Positions 25,580-34,224 of a stretch of DNA of 46,626 nt are shown here, piece after piece (within the stretch, counting starts at the first letter, position 1; each line of letters begins with the position of its first letter). Made by a program: the position numbers and the translations under genes. Source of the stretch: Bacteroidales bacterium (GTDB lineage Bacteria; Bacteroidota; Bacteroidia; Bacteroidales; ML635J-15); the NCBI GenBank assembly GCA_017994175.1, contig JAGOLH010000018.1, positions 1 to 46,626 on the forward strand, in the 5' to 3' direction. Under the pieces are notes generated by a model. The model saw only the letters and a program-made list of their open reading frames with translations. It was not told where the DNA came from and ran no database searches.

Positions 25580-28500
25580 ATGGCAAAAACAAAAAAATTT
25601 ATCACTTGTGATGGGAATCATGCTGCTGCTCATGTAGCTTATATGTTCAGTGAAGTTGCATGCATCTATCCAATCACTCCTTCTTCGAACATGGCAGAAA
25701 ATGTGGATGAATGGTCTGCTGCAGGAAGAAAAAATATTTTCGGACAAACCGTAAAAGTTGAAGAAATGCAAAGTGAAGCCGGTGCTGCCGGTGCTGTTCA
25801 TGGTGCACTTCAGGCAGGTGCCCTCACATCAACATTCACCGCCTCACAAGGTTTGCTGCTGATGATACCGAATATGTATAAAATGGCCGGCGAATTGCTG
25901 CCAGCAGTTTTCCATGTAAGTGCCAGAACAGTTGCTGCTCACGCATTATCGATTTTTGGCGACCACAGCGACGTAATGTCAACACGAGGTACTGGTTTTG
26001 CAATGTTGGCAACCGGATCGGTGCAGGAAATAATGGATATTGCGCCTGTTGCCCATTTGGCAGCTATTAAAACAAGAATACCATTCCTCCATTTCTTCGA
26101 TGGATTCAGAACATCTCACGAAATTCAAAAAGTTGAATATCTTGAGAATGACGACATGGAAGGCCTCATCGATCAACCGGCTTTGCAACTTTTCAGAGAT
26201 AATACACTCAATCCTGAACACCCTGTTACGAAAGGAACAGCCCAAAATCCAGATATTTTCTTTCAGGCAAAAGAAGCTTGCAACAGCTTTTATTCTATAG
26301 TTCCCGATGTTGTTGAGTACTATATGAAAGAAATGACTAAGCTCACTGGGAGAAAGTACCATCCTTTTACATATTATGGCGCTCCCGATGCTGAAAATAT
26401 TGTAGTTGCAATGGGTTCGGTGACCGACACAATAAAAGAAGTTATTGATTTCAAACTAACACATGGGGAAAAGTTCGGTTTAATTACAGTACATCTTTAC
26501 AGACCTTTCTCAGAAAAATATTTCAGAAAAGTGCTTCCGAAAACCGTTAAGCGTATCACAGTTTTAGACCGCACCAAAGAGCCGGGAGCAAATGGAGAAC
26601 CTTTGTATCTCGATATAAAAGATATTTTCTATAACGATAAAAATGCCCCCATGATTATTGGTGGCCGTTATGGACTGTCTTCAAAAGATACAACTCCCGC
26701 AATGATAATGTCGGTACTTGAGAATATGGCATCAAAACAACCAAAGAATGGATTTACTGTTGGTATTGTTGACGATGTTACAAAACTCTCATTGCCTTTA
26801 AAGAATGATGTTACCGTACTTTCCAAAGGTACATTCGAAGGAAAGTTTTATGGACTGGGCTCTGATGGTACTGTAGGTGCAAATAAAAACAGTATAAAAA
26901 TAATTGGTGAAACAACCAACAAATATTGTCAGGCATATTTTGCCTACGACTCAAAAAAGTCGGGCGGATTTACCGCATCGCACCTTCGTTTTGGCGACAA
27001 ACCCATTCGAGCACCCTACCTGATAAACTCTCCCGATTTTGTGGCATGCCATGTGCCGGCATATATTTATCTTTACGATGTACTGAAAGGTATTAAACCC
27101 GGCGGTACGTTTCTATTCAACTCAATTTGGAGTGTGAAGGAAACTTTGGAAAAACTGCCCGATCACATGAAGAAAACATTGGCAGAAAAAAAGATTAAAT
27201 TCTTCATGATCAACGCAACAGAAATAGCTGAAAAAATTGGACTGGGCAATCGTACAAATACAATTATGCAATCGTCATTCTTCAGAATCTCTGGCGTTAT
27301 CCCCTATGAATTGGCAGTAAAAGAAATGAAGAAAATGGTTGTAAAATCATTTGGCAAAAAAGGTGAATCGGTGGTGAAAATGAACCACGACGCGATTGAT
27401 GCCGGTTGTTGCAACTATGTTGAGGTTGATATCCCAAAAGAATGGAAAAAACTCCCCAACACAGGCTTTAAGGTAATACGCAATAATGTTGTCCCTCAGT
27501 TTATATCGAACGTTGCCGATGTAATTAACTCTCAGAATGGCGATAGTTTGCCTGTTTCAACATTTGTTGGCAGAGAAGATGGCACATTCCCATCGGGTAC
27601 TACCAAATACGAAAAACGCGGTGTTGCGGTGAATATACCTGAATGGATTCCTGAAAATTGTATTCAGTGCAACCAATGCTCTTTTGTTTGTCCTCATGCT
27701 GCTATCAGGCCATTTTTATTAACTGAAGACGAGTTGAAGAATGCTCCTGCAGGTACTAAGGCTATTCAGGGAATTGGCGGAACAAAGGAATACAAATTCC
27801 GGATTCAGGTAAGTGTACTCGACTGCACGGGTTGTGGCAACTGTGCTGACGTTTGCCCGGCCAAAACAAAGGCACTTACCATGAAGCCCATCGAAACCCA
27901 GCGTGCTGAAGAAGCCAGATGGACTTATATGGATGAAGTTGTTGGTTATAAAGACCATATTCTTCCCAAAGATAAAACAGTGAAGAACAGTCAGTTCGCA
28001 CAACCATTATTTGAATTTTCGGGTGCCTGCGGCGGGTGCGGTGAGACCCCCTATATTAAAGCGATAACCCAACTGTTCGGAGAAAGAATGATTGTAGCCA
28101 ATGCCACAGGTTGCTCTTCAATTTATGGGGGCTCCGCGCCATCTACTCCATATTGCCCGCATTATAAATCAGGCTTTGGGCCTGCATGGGCTAATTCTTT
28201 ATTTGAAGATAATGCTGAGTATGGTTTTGGTATTGCCACTGGAATCGATAAAATACGTGAGAAAATTTGCTTACAGATAGAAAAAGCCAAATGGCCAGAA
28301 AAAGCAATGAATATTGCTCTTGAGTGGAGCAATAGTAAAAACAACGCAGAGCAATCGGTTGATGCATCAGCTAAGTTTGTCGAAATGCTGAAATCGATTA
28401 ACGATAACACCGCCAAGGAAATACTGAAATACAAGAGTTATCTGATAAAAAAATCGGTTTGGATATTTGGAGGTGATGGCTGGGCTTACGACATTGGATA

Positions 28501-29101
28501 TGGAGGCTTGGATCACGTGATTGCTACAGGGAAAGATGTGAACATACTTGTACTTGATACAGAGGTATACTCAAATACAGGTGGTCAGGCATCAAAATCA
28601 ACACCGGTGGGTGCTGTTGCAAAATTTGCTGCAGCTGGAATGAGAACCCGCAAAAAAGATCTGGGTGCAATGGCAATGACTTACGGATATGTTTATGTCG
28701 CTCAGGTTGCTATAGGTTCGAGTCAGAATCAGTTCTTCAGGGCAATTAAAGAAGCAGAAGCGTATCCCGGCCCTTCGCTGATTATAGCTTATGCTCCATG
28801 CATTAACCATGGTTTGACTCTCGGTATGGGCAAGACTCAGGAAGAGCAGAAACTTGCAGTTGAAGCCGGATATTGGCATTTGTATCGCTTCAACCCGTTG
28901 CTGGAAGCAGAAGGACAAAATCCTTTTACCCTCGACAGCAAGGAACCCGATTGGACTAAATTCAAAGATTTTCTAAAGAGCGAAGTTCGCTATTCCTCTT
29001 TACTGAAATCGCTGCCGGAAGAAGGTAAACATCTTTTTGATGTGGCAGAACAAAATGCCCAATGGCGTTATAATTACTACAAACGTTTGGCAGGAATTTA
29101 A
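25580..29101 (+). CDS. nifJ: Pyruvate:ferredoxin (flavodoxin) oxidoreductase, single-chain
   Basis: Oxidises pyruvate with CoA to acetyl-CoA and CO2, reducing ferredoxin, the central step of anaerobic pyruvate use. All domains of the homodimeric enzyme occur in order: pyrimidine-binding domain ('YPITPSSNMAENVDEW', 'EMQSEAGAAGAVHGALQAGA'), domain II, the CoA-binding region, gamma-type domain ('YDSKKSGGFTASHLRFG'), two ferredoxin-like clusters (C694-x2-C-x2-C-x3-C and C749-x2-C-x2-C-x3-C), and the TPP domain with 'FSGACGGCGETPY' (proximal cluster cysteines), 'CSSIYGGSAPSTPY' and 'GDGWAYDIGYGGLDH'. 'YSNTGGQASKSTPVGAVAKFA' is the typical late motif. Length 1173 is normal. A terminator follows 23 bp after the stop. 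Confidence 0.98.
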   Translation: MAKTKKFITCDGNHAAAHVAYMFSEVACIYPITPSSNMAENVDEWSAAGRKNIFGQTVKVEEMQSEAGAAGAVHGALQAGALTSTFTASQGLLLMIPNMYKMAGELLPAVFHVSARTVAAHALSIFGDHSDVMSTRGTGFAMLATGSVQEIMDIAPVAHLAAIKTRIPFLHFFDGFRTSHEIQKVEYLENDDMEGLIDQPALQLFRDNTLNPEHPVTKGTAQNPDIFFQAKEACNSFYSIVPDVVEYYMKEMTKLTGRKYHPFTYYGAPDAENIVVAMGSVTDTIKEVIDFKLTHGEKFGLITVHLYRPFSEKYFRKVLPKTVKRITVLDRTKEPGANGEPLYLDIKDIFYNDKNAPMIIGGRYGLSSKDTTPAMIMSVLENMASKQPKNGFTVGIVDDVTKLSLPLKNDVTVLSKGTFEGKFYGLGSDGTVGANKNSIKIIGETTNKYCQAYFAYDSKKSGGFTASHLRFGDKPIRAPYLINSPDFVACHVPAYIYLYDVLKGIKPGGTFLFNSIWSVKETLEKLPDHMKKTLAEKKIKFFMINATEIAEKIGLGNRTNTIMQSSFFRISGVIPYELAVKEMKKMVVKSFGKKGESVVKMNHDAIDAGCCNYVEVDIPKEWKKLPNTGFKVIRNNVVPQFISNVADVINSQNGDSLPVSTFVGREDGTFPSGTTKYEKRGVAVNIPEWIPENCIQCNQCSFVCPHAAIRPFLLTEDELKNAPAGTKAIQGIGGTKEYKFRIQVSVLDCTGCGNCADVCPAKTKALTMKPIETQRAEEARWTYMDEVVGYKDHILPKDKTVKNSQFAQPLFEFSGACGGCGETPYIKAITQLFGERMIVANATGCSSIYGGSAPSTPYCPHYKSGFGPAWANSLFEDNAEYGFGIATGIDKIREKICLQIEKAKWPEKAMNIALEWSNSKNNAEQSVDASAKFVEMLKSINDNTAKEILKYKSYLIKKSVWIFGGDGWAYDIGYGGLDHVIATGKDVNILVLDTEVYSNTGGQASKSTPVGAVAKFAAAGMRTRKKDLGAMAMTYGYVYVAQVAIGSSQNQFFRAIKEAEAYPGPSLIIAYAPCINHGLTLGMGKTQEEQKLAVEAGYWHLYRFNPLLEAEGQNPFTLDSKEPDWTKFKDFLKSEVRYSSLLKSLPEEGKHLFDVAEQNAQWRYNYYKRLAGI

Positions 29102-29123
29102 GCCTTAGATACCATAATTTCAT

Positions 29124-29160
29124 AAGCAAGAGGGTCTGTAATGATTCTCTTGCTTTTTTT
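29124..29160 (+). terminator. Rho-independent terminator after PFOR
   Basis: AAGCAAGAG (29124-29132) and CTCTTGCTT (29147-29155) make a perfect 9-bp stem with a 14-nt loop, followed by seven T (29154-29160). The decayed transposase fragment begins right at the end of this T run. Confidence 0.88.
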
Positions 29161-29263
29161 GTACGCTTTATGACATTTAAAACGCTGTTTCCCTTGTTGG
29201 GTACCCCATTTGATTACATTCAAACTTTGACATGCCCAACACTGCTTTTTTTAATGTTTTCAT
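29161..29263 (-). pseudogene. Relic of a transposase N-terminus (zinc-ribbon domain), frameshifted
   Basis: Reading the minus strand from 29263, ATG begins 'MKTLKK' and then, after a one-base shift in a run of seven A (29252-29246), 'QCWACQSLNVIKWGTQQGKQ' and 'RFKCHKAY'. This is the C-x2-C ... I-K-W/x-G ... G-K-Q-R-F-K-C zinc ribbon that opens many IS1/IS1595-like transposases; the last expected Cys is gone. The 103-bp length is not a multiple of three, in keeping with the frameshift. The rest of the transposase is missing: the reading runs directly into the PFOR terminator. The bases from 29264 to 29477 hold no gene I can support; some may be the former insertion-sequence left end (A/T-rich, no clear inverted repeat). 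Confidence 0.6.
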
Positions 29264-29477
29264 ATATACTAAAAGGTTAACTGAAACAACTTTCAATTAA
29301 CTCTTTTGTAGATCAAGTGGGAACTAGGTTTGTGAACTTTTTACCAACTATTTTTGGCCTCTATATCTTCATATTGTATATCGTAAGCCTGAAGCAAAAT
29401 TAAAAGGAATGCAATAAGCAACTTTTGGTTATGCTTCCGCATTAATTCCTAAATGAGGTAATGGAAAACTTCGATAA

Positions 29478-32117
29478 TTACTCAAAAAAACTGAGTCTCC
29501 GTATAAACGGATCGTAGCCCATTGATTTAAGTTTGTCGAGCGATTCTTTGGCTTGATTATAGGAATCGAAGGAGCCAACATAATACCTGTACCATCCATC
29601 CTGCCCTTTCTGAAGTTGAACACCGATTAAATCGGCAAAGTAGTTATCGGGAACAGGGTTATGTACTGCCATAATCTGTATTGTAAACTTCGGCTGGGTA
29701 TGAGTACCGTCAGATCCTGTTCCTTTGGTATTACTTCCCGCACTGGGTGGAACCACAATCTTACGTGCTACCAGAAATGATTCAGTTCCCTGGCTTAGTA
29801 CTTTGAATTCAACACGGCGGTTATATTGCCTGCCCAAAGGATTATCGCTACCATCGGGGTTTGCATTTTCGGCAATGGGTGTGCCTTCTCCAAACTTTGT
29901 TGTAATCAGGTTTTCGGGATTAACACCTTTTCCTACCAAGTAATCTTTTACATGTTTCGATCTGCGGTACGACAGAAGATAATTGTATTCATTGGTACCG
30001 TACCAGTCGGTGTGTCCTCCTATTTCGACACTGGCTGTGGGGTTGGCTTTCATATAACTGGCCAGAACATTCAGGCTGTCGAAAAACTGCGACCTTACTT
30101 CATCGCGGTCGAATGCAAAGTACACCGGATCGATATATACAGTATCACCATATTTTTTACCTGTGTCGGTAGTATCAAGGGGTAGGTGGGTAATTACAAC
30201 GGGCTCCTGAGTTTCTTTCATATCAAGGCAATAGATATCCTGATATCCTGCAGGAAATGCTCCGTTGAGATAGATGTCAGTTTTTTCAACTCCTTTGGTG
30301 CTAAGGTAATCGGTTATATAAACGGCTCTTTTGGCAGAAATCTCTTCTTTTTCTTTCTCTGGCAAATAATTAATATTAACAATTAATCTGTCGGATTCAG
30401 AGTTTTTTGCAGCTACATCATTCAATGCAGTCACTGATTCAATTGTATATGGAATACTATCGGAGACGAAGTAAACATATTCGTGATATTTATACGACTG
30501 TAGCGTTACCCTGTCGAGAGGAACAGGAATGTATTTTTCCATAAAGGAATTAACATCTTTCCGCTCAGGTGAAACAGTTTTTGTAGTTGCAAGGTATCCG
30601 TCTGCTTCATATTCTATGAGATATTCATGACCAGGTTGAAGAATCAGGTAATAATTACCATCGGTTGAACCGGTGCGGTAAACTCCCTGTACTGTATTGT
30701 TGGTTTTATCGTTGACACGTATTACCAGATCTTTTGGAACCTGATTGTTGATGTCGGCTACCTGCCCGTTATACACTACCATTGTATTGATGTACACTCC
30801 GGTTTGTGTTATTTCGTAAATGTCGAGGTCCCCGTAGGTATCATCTTTCGATGAGGCAAGATATGCTCTTCTGCCGTCAAGGTTAACAACATACGAAACC
30901 TCATCATCAGGTGTGTTGATAGGGTATCCGATATTTTCAGGTTTCGAAAACTTATTGTCACCCTCAATAGTGGTTCTGAAAACATCGTATCCGCCCATCG
31001 ATTCATGCCCTTTTGAGCTGAAAAACATGGTTATTCCATCGGGGTGAATGAAGGGGGTCTCCTCATCATAAATTGTATTTACATCGGTACTGAGGCACTG
31101 CGGAGGGCTCCAGCTGCCATCTGGTAAAAGATTCATTTTATATATATCGCGACCGCCCACTCCACCCTCACGGTTGCTAACAAAATAAAGCGTATTACCG
31201 TCAGGACTGAGACAAGCATGTGTTTCCCTGAATTTTGTATTGATATCAGCGCTCAGTAATTTTGGGTCAGACCAAAGCAAGTCATCGCTTGTCATAGTCA
31301 TCATTACATTGCTGTAATTGGGGCCTTCGCTTCTGAAAATGAATAAGGTTTTTGCATCGGCAGAAAACCCAATTGAAGCTTCGTTTTTATATGTATTTAC
31401 ATTGTCTTCCAGCCTCTTGGGTTCTGTCCAAACAAAATTTTTGTTTTTTGAAAGGAAAATATCCTCGTCCTGATTTACACGTTCTTCTCCAGCTCGTGGT
31501 CTTTTGGATGTAAAAATAAGGTACTCTTCATTCATGTCAATTACCGGGGAATGATCGCAAAACTCTGTATTAATAATGCTCCCCATATTCTTAATGCTAG
31601 CATCTACAGGGTGGCTTGTGAAATAAATGGCATTGTTGGTTATTTCAATTTCCCTTTTCGTTTGGGCGACTAAGTCAGCATCAAATTTTCCTTGCGGAGT
31701 TAGGCGTGTGAGAAGTTCATTGAATGTGGTCAGCGCATCGTTGAATTTATAATTTACTCTATATGCCTGTCCAAGATACAAAAGGCATTCAACCGGTGCT
31801 TTCCTTTCACGGTGGTTATCTGCTTTATAGTCTTTATTAATGTTTTCCGCACTAAAAAGAAGGTATTCAAGCGCATTTTTTTTATTCAACCTTGAATTCA
31901 AATAGCAAATTCCAATTTTATACCGGACATTTGCATTATCTGGATCCATTTCATCCAGTTTCAGCAACAACGAAAGCGCTTCTTCGTAATTTGCTTCATA
32001 CATATAGGCTTCTGCATCATAAAATAAATTAACATATTTTCTGTCAGGCTTGATTTCCTGCGATGTAACGCTACAGGTGAATAAAACGCCGATTAATAAA
32101 ATGTAGATTTTCTTCAT
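29478..32117 (-). CDS. PorE-like envelope protein: TPR, beta-propeller, OmpA and SPOR domains
   Basis: The 879-residue exported protein has a signal peptide at 1-19 (cleavage after VTS/Q). Then follow TPR-like helices (about 25-160; 'YEEALSLLLKLDEMDPDNANVRYKIG'), a WD40/PD40-type beta-propeller (about 190-440; repeated 'SPDGNTLYFVSNREGGVGGRDIY', 'HPDGITMFFSSKGHESMGGYDVF' type blades), a carboxypeptidase-like fold linker, an OmpA peptidoglycan-binding domain (about 660-775; 'EIGGHTDWYGTNEYNYLLSYRR'), and a C-terminal SPOR domain (about 805-879; 'FTIQIMAVHNP', 'YYVGSFDSYNQAKESLDKLK'). The first four match PorE, the T9SS ring anchor; the SPOR tail is an addition that binds denuded septal glycan. 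Position between PFOR and dxs gives no extra hint. Function by analogy: tethering a secretion or envelope complex to peptidoglycan. Confidence 0.88.
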   Translation of the reverse strand: MKKIYILLIGVLFTCSVTSQEIKPDRKYVNLFYDAEAYMYEANYEEALSLLLKLDEMDPDNANVRYKIGICYLNSRLNKKNALEYLLFSAENINKDYKADNHRERKAPVECLLYLGQAYRVNYKFNDALTTFNELLTRLTPQGKFDADLVAQTKREIEITNNAIYFTSHPVDASIKNMGSIINTEFCDHSPVIDMNEEYLIFTSKRPRAGEERVNQDEDIFLSKNKNFVWTEPKRLEDNVNTYKNEASIGFSADAKTLFIFRSEGPNYSNVMMTMTSDDLLWSDPKLLSADINTKFRETHACLSPDGNTLYFVSNREGGVGGRDIYKMNLLPDGSWSPPQCLSTDVNTIYDEETPFIHPDGITMFFSSKGHESMGGYDVFRTTIEGDNKFSKPENIGYPINTPDDEVSYVVNLDGRRAYLASSKDDTYGDLDIYEITQTGVYINTMVVYNGQVADINNQVPKDLVIRVNDKTNNTVQGVYRTGSTDGNYYLILQPGHEYLIEYEADGYLATTKTVSPERKDVNSFMEKYIPVPLDRVTLQSYKYHEYVYFVSDSIPYTIESVTALNDVAAKNSESDRLIVNINYLPEKEKEEISAKRAVYITDYLSTKGVEKTDIYLNGAFPAGYQDIYCLDMKETQEPVVITHLPLDTTDTGKKYGDTVYIDPVYFAFDRDEVRSQFFDSLNVLASYMKANPTASVEIGGHTDWYGTNEYNYLLSYRRSKHVKDYLVGKGVNPENLITTKFGEGTPIAENANPDGSDNPLGRQYNRRVEFKVLSQGTESFLVARKIVVPPSAGSNTKGTGSDGTHTQPKFTIQIMAVHNPVPDNYFADLIGVQLQKGQDGWYRYYVGSFDSYNQAKESLDKLKSMGYDPFIRRLSFFE

Positions 32118-32180
32118 GGTTATTGAAGTTTTCGGTTGATGAATTCTAACTTGTAAATATAATGTTTTAAAAATAAAATT

Positions 32181-34070
32181 CTATTTTCTATTCAGTTTTA
32201 TTACTTCTTCAACAATTGATTGAATATCATAATGGCATAGACTATATAAATCGGACTGATTCCCATGCTCGACGAAAATGTCGGGAATGCCAAGGCGGGC
32301 CACTTTAACATCAACTCCATTATCGGCAATGTATTCCAGAATGCTGCTTCCAAAGCCTCCTATTAAGGCAGCATCCTCAACGGTGAGAATTTTTTTAAAT
32401 TTCTTAAACACCGATGCGAGCAATTCTGTATCGAGTGGCTTTACAAAGCGAAGATCATAGTGGGCGGTGCTGATGCCTTGTTCTGCCAGTCGTTTGCAGG
32501 CCTCGGTTACCTTAATTCCGATAGATCCGAAACTTAGTATGGCAATGTCGTTTCCTTCTCTAATGGTTCTTCCGGAACCAATTGTGATTTCCTCAAAAGG
32601 CTTTTTCCAATCGTTGTAAATACCTCTGCCACGAGGGTAACGTATGCAAATGGGAAAATTGTTTTTTTCGAGTTGGGCAGAAAACATCATATGCCTCAAT
32701 TCTATTTCATCCATTGGAGCGGCAATCACCATATTGGGTATACACCGCAGGTAAGATATATCGAATGCCCCCTGATGAGTTGCACCGTCATTGCCTACCA
32801 AACCTGCCCTGTCGAAGCAAAATACAACATGAAGATTTTGCAGGGCTACATCATGAATTATCTGGTCATAGGCTCTTTGTGCAAAAGTACTGTAGATGTT
32901 GCAGAAAGGTATCATCCCTCTAATTGCAAGGCCGGCTGAAAATGTAACTGCATGTTGCTCAGCAATGCCAACATCGAAAGCCCTGTGAGGCATTTTTTCC
33001 ATCATCAAATTTAGCGAACAGCCTGTGGGCATTGCAGGAGTAATCCCAAAGATTTTTGAGTTGGATTCAGCTAGCTCTACAATGGTTTCTCCAAATACAT
33101 CCTGAAAACGCGGTGGCTTTTTATCGATATTTTTTTCCTGTATAATGGTACCTGTAGCGATATCAAACTCGCCCGGAGCATGCCAAATTGTCTGATCAAT
33201 TTCTGCAGGTACATAACCCTTTCCTTTGGTCGTGATGCAATGAAGTAATTTAGGACCGGAAAGGCCTTTCATGTCAGTTAAAATTTTAACGAGATAAAAG
33301 ACATCGTGACCATCCACAGGACCAAAATACCTAATTTTCAGAGACTCAAATAAATTTGAACTTTTCATTACAAACGACTTAATGGCATTATCGACACGCT
33401 GGGCAATTCCCTGAGCATTGGGTCCAAATTTGCTAACCTTGCCCAGCATTCTCCATACATCGTTTTTTACCCTGTTGTACGTTTTCGATGTCGAAATATC
33501 GGTGAAATACTCCTGCAACGAACCTGTGCTTGGGTCAATGGCAATTTTATTATCGTTCAGAATAATAAGAATATCGGTATTCTGAATATTCATATTATTC
33601 AATCCTTCGAAAGCCTGGCCGGCCGTCATGGCTCCATCCCCAATTACTGCAATCACTTTCCGCGATTCCCCCAAATGCTTAGATGCTACAGCCATTCCGA
33701 TTGCAGCTGATATTGATGTTGAAGAATGACCAACCCCAAACGCGTCGTATTCACTTTCTTTCGGTGACGGAAATCCGCTTATTCCTTTCAGTTTCCTGTT
33801 AGTGTGAAAAACTTCTTTCCGGCCGGTGAGTATTTTATGCCCGTATGCCTGATGTCCAACATCCCATATTAGTAAATCTATCGGAGTGTTGTACACATAA
33901 TGTAATGCTACCGTTAATTCCACAACACCCAGAGAAGCCCCGAGATGACCAGGGTTACAGGATACTGCATCAATGATAAAACTCCTCAATTCATCGCATA
34001 ATCCGGGCAATTCTTTAATGTCGAGCTTGCGGATATCTTCGGGATAATTTATTTTATCTAATACACCCAT
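32181..34070 (-). CDS. dxs: 1-Deoxy-D-xylulose-5-phosphate synthase
   Basis: TPP enzyme that condenses pyruvate and glyceraldehyde-3-phosphate, first step of the MEP isoprenoid pathway, feeding undecaprenyl phosphate and quinones. Visible marks: 'GHLGASLGVVELTVALHYVY' near the N-terminus, 'WDVGHQAYGHKILTGR' (about 69-84), the TPP motif 'GDGAMTAGQAFEGLNN' (about 143-158), 'VDGHDV', 'DVGIAEQHAVTFSAGLA' and 'FDRAGLVGNDGATHQGAFD'. Length of 629 residues is normal. It lies upstream of the PorE-like gene on the same strand with a 63-bp gap and could be co-transcribed. A TAnnTTTG box lies upstream, divergent from the OmpA-type lipoprotein gene. Confidence 0.98.
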   Translation of the reverse strand: MGVLDKINYPEDIRKLDIKELPGLCDELRSFIIDAVSCNPGHLGASLGVVELTVALHYVYNTPIDLLIWDVGHQAYGHKILTGRKEVFHTNRKLKGISGFPSPKESEYDAFGVGHSSTSISAAIGMAVASKHLGESRKVIAVIGDGAMTAGQAFEGLNNMNIQNTDILIILNDNKIAIDPSTGSLQEYFTDISTSKTYNRVKNDVWRMLGKVSKFGPNAQGIAQRVDNAIKSFVMKSSNLFESLKIRYFGPVDGHDVFYLVKILTDMKGLSGPKLLHCITTKGKGYVPAEIDQTIWHAPGEFDIATGTIIQEKNIDKKPPRFQDVFGETIVELAESNSKIFGITPAMPTGCSLNLMMEKMPHRAFDVGIAEQHAVTFSAGLAIRGMIPFCNIYSTFAQRAYDQIIHDVALQNLHVVFCFDRAGLVGNDGATHQGAFDISYLRCIPNMVIAAPMDEIELRHMMFSAQLEKNNFPICIRYPRGRGIYNDWKKPFEEITIGSGRTIREGNDIAILSFGSIGIKVTEACKRLAEQGISTAHYDLRFVKPLDTELLASVFKKFKKILTVEDAALIGGFGSSILEYIADNGVDVKVARLGIPDIFVEHGNQSDLYSLCHYDIQSIVEEVIKLNRK

Positions 34071-34098
34071 TCACAAGGAAACCATTCAATTTGAAGTT

Positions 34099-34106
34099 CA
34101 AAGTTA
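34099..34106 (-). promoter_or_regulatory. -7 promoter element for dxs
   Basis: TAACTTTG on the minus strand (plus-strand CAAAGTTA) is an exact TAnnTTTG match 29 bp before the dxs start codon. No convincing -33 element was seen. Confidence 0.4.
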
Positions 34107-34196
34107 TATAAATTTGATTATAAATTTCATCAGAAGATTAACAATCTGTTGTAGATAAATATTTTGACAGAGTTTATAAATGCCGCTTCAATAGTG

Positions 34197-34204
34197 TATT
34201 TTTG
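34197..34204 (+). promoter_or_regulatory. -7 promoter element for the OmpA-type lipoprotein gene
   Basis: TATTTTTG is an exact TAnnTTTG match 20 bp before the start codon. A short palindrome TTGTTAAAACAA (34206-34217) follows directly at the expected transcription start. The -33 element is not clear. Confidence 0.5.
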
Positions 34205-34224
34205 TTTGTTAAAACAATAATAAT

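Noticed and set aside
29195-29241. Inverted repeat TGTTGGG / CCCAACA with a 33-nt loop after PFOR
   Set aside because: Considered as a second terminator or small RNA, but it falls inside the transposase relic and its arms are explained by the codons around the zinc-ribbon cysteines.
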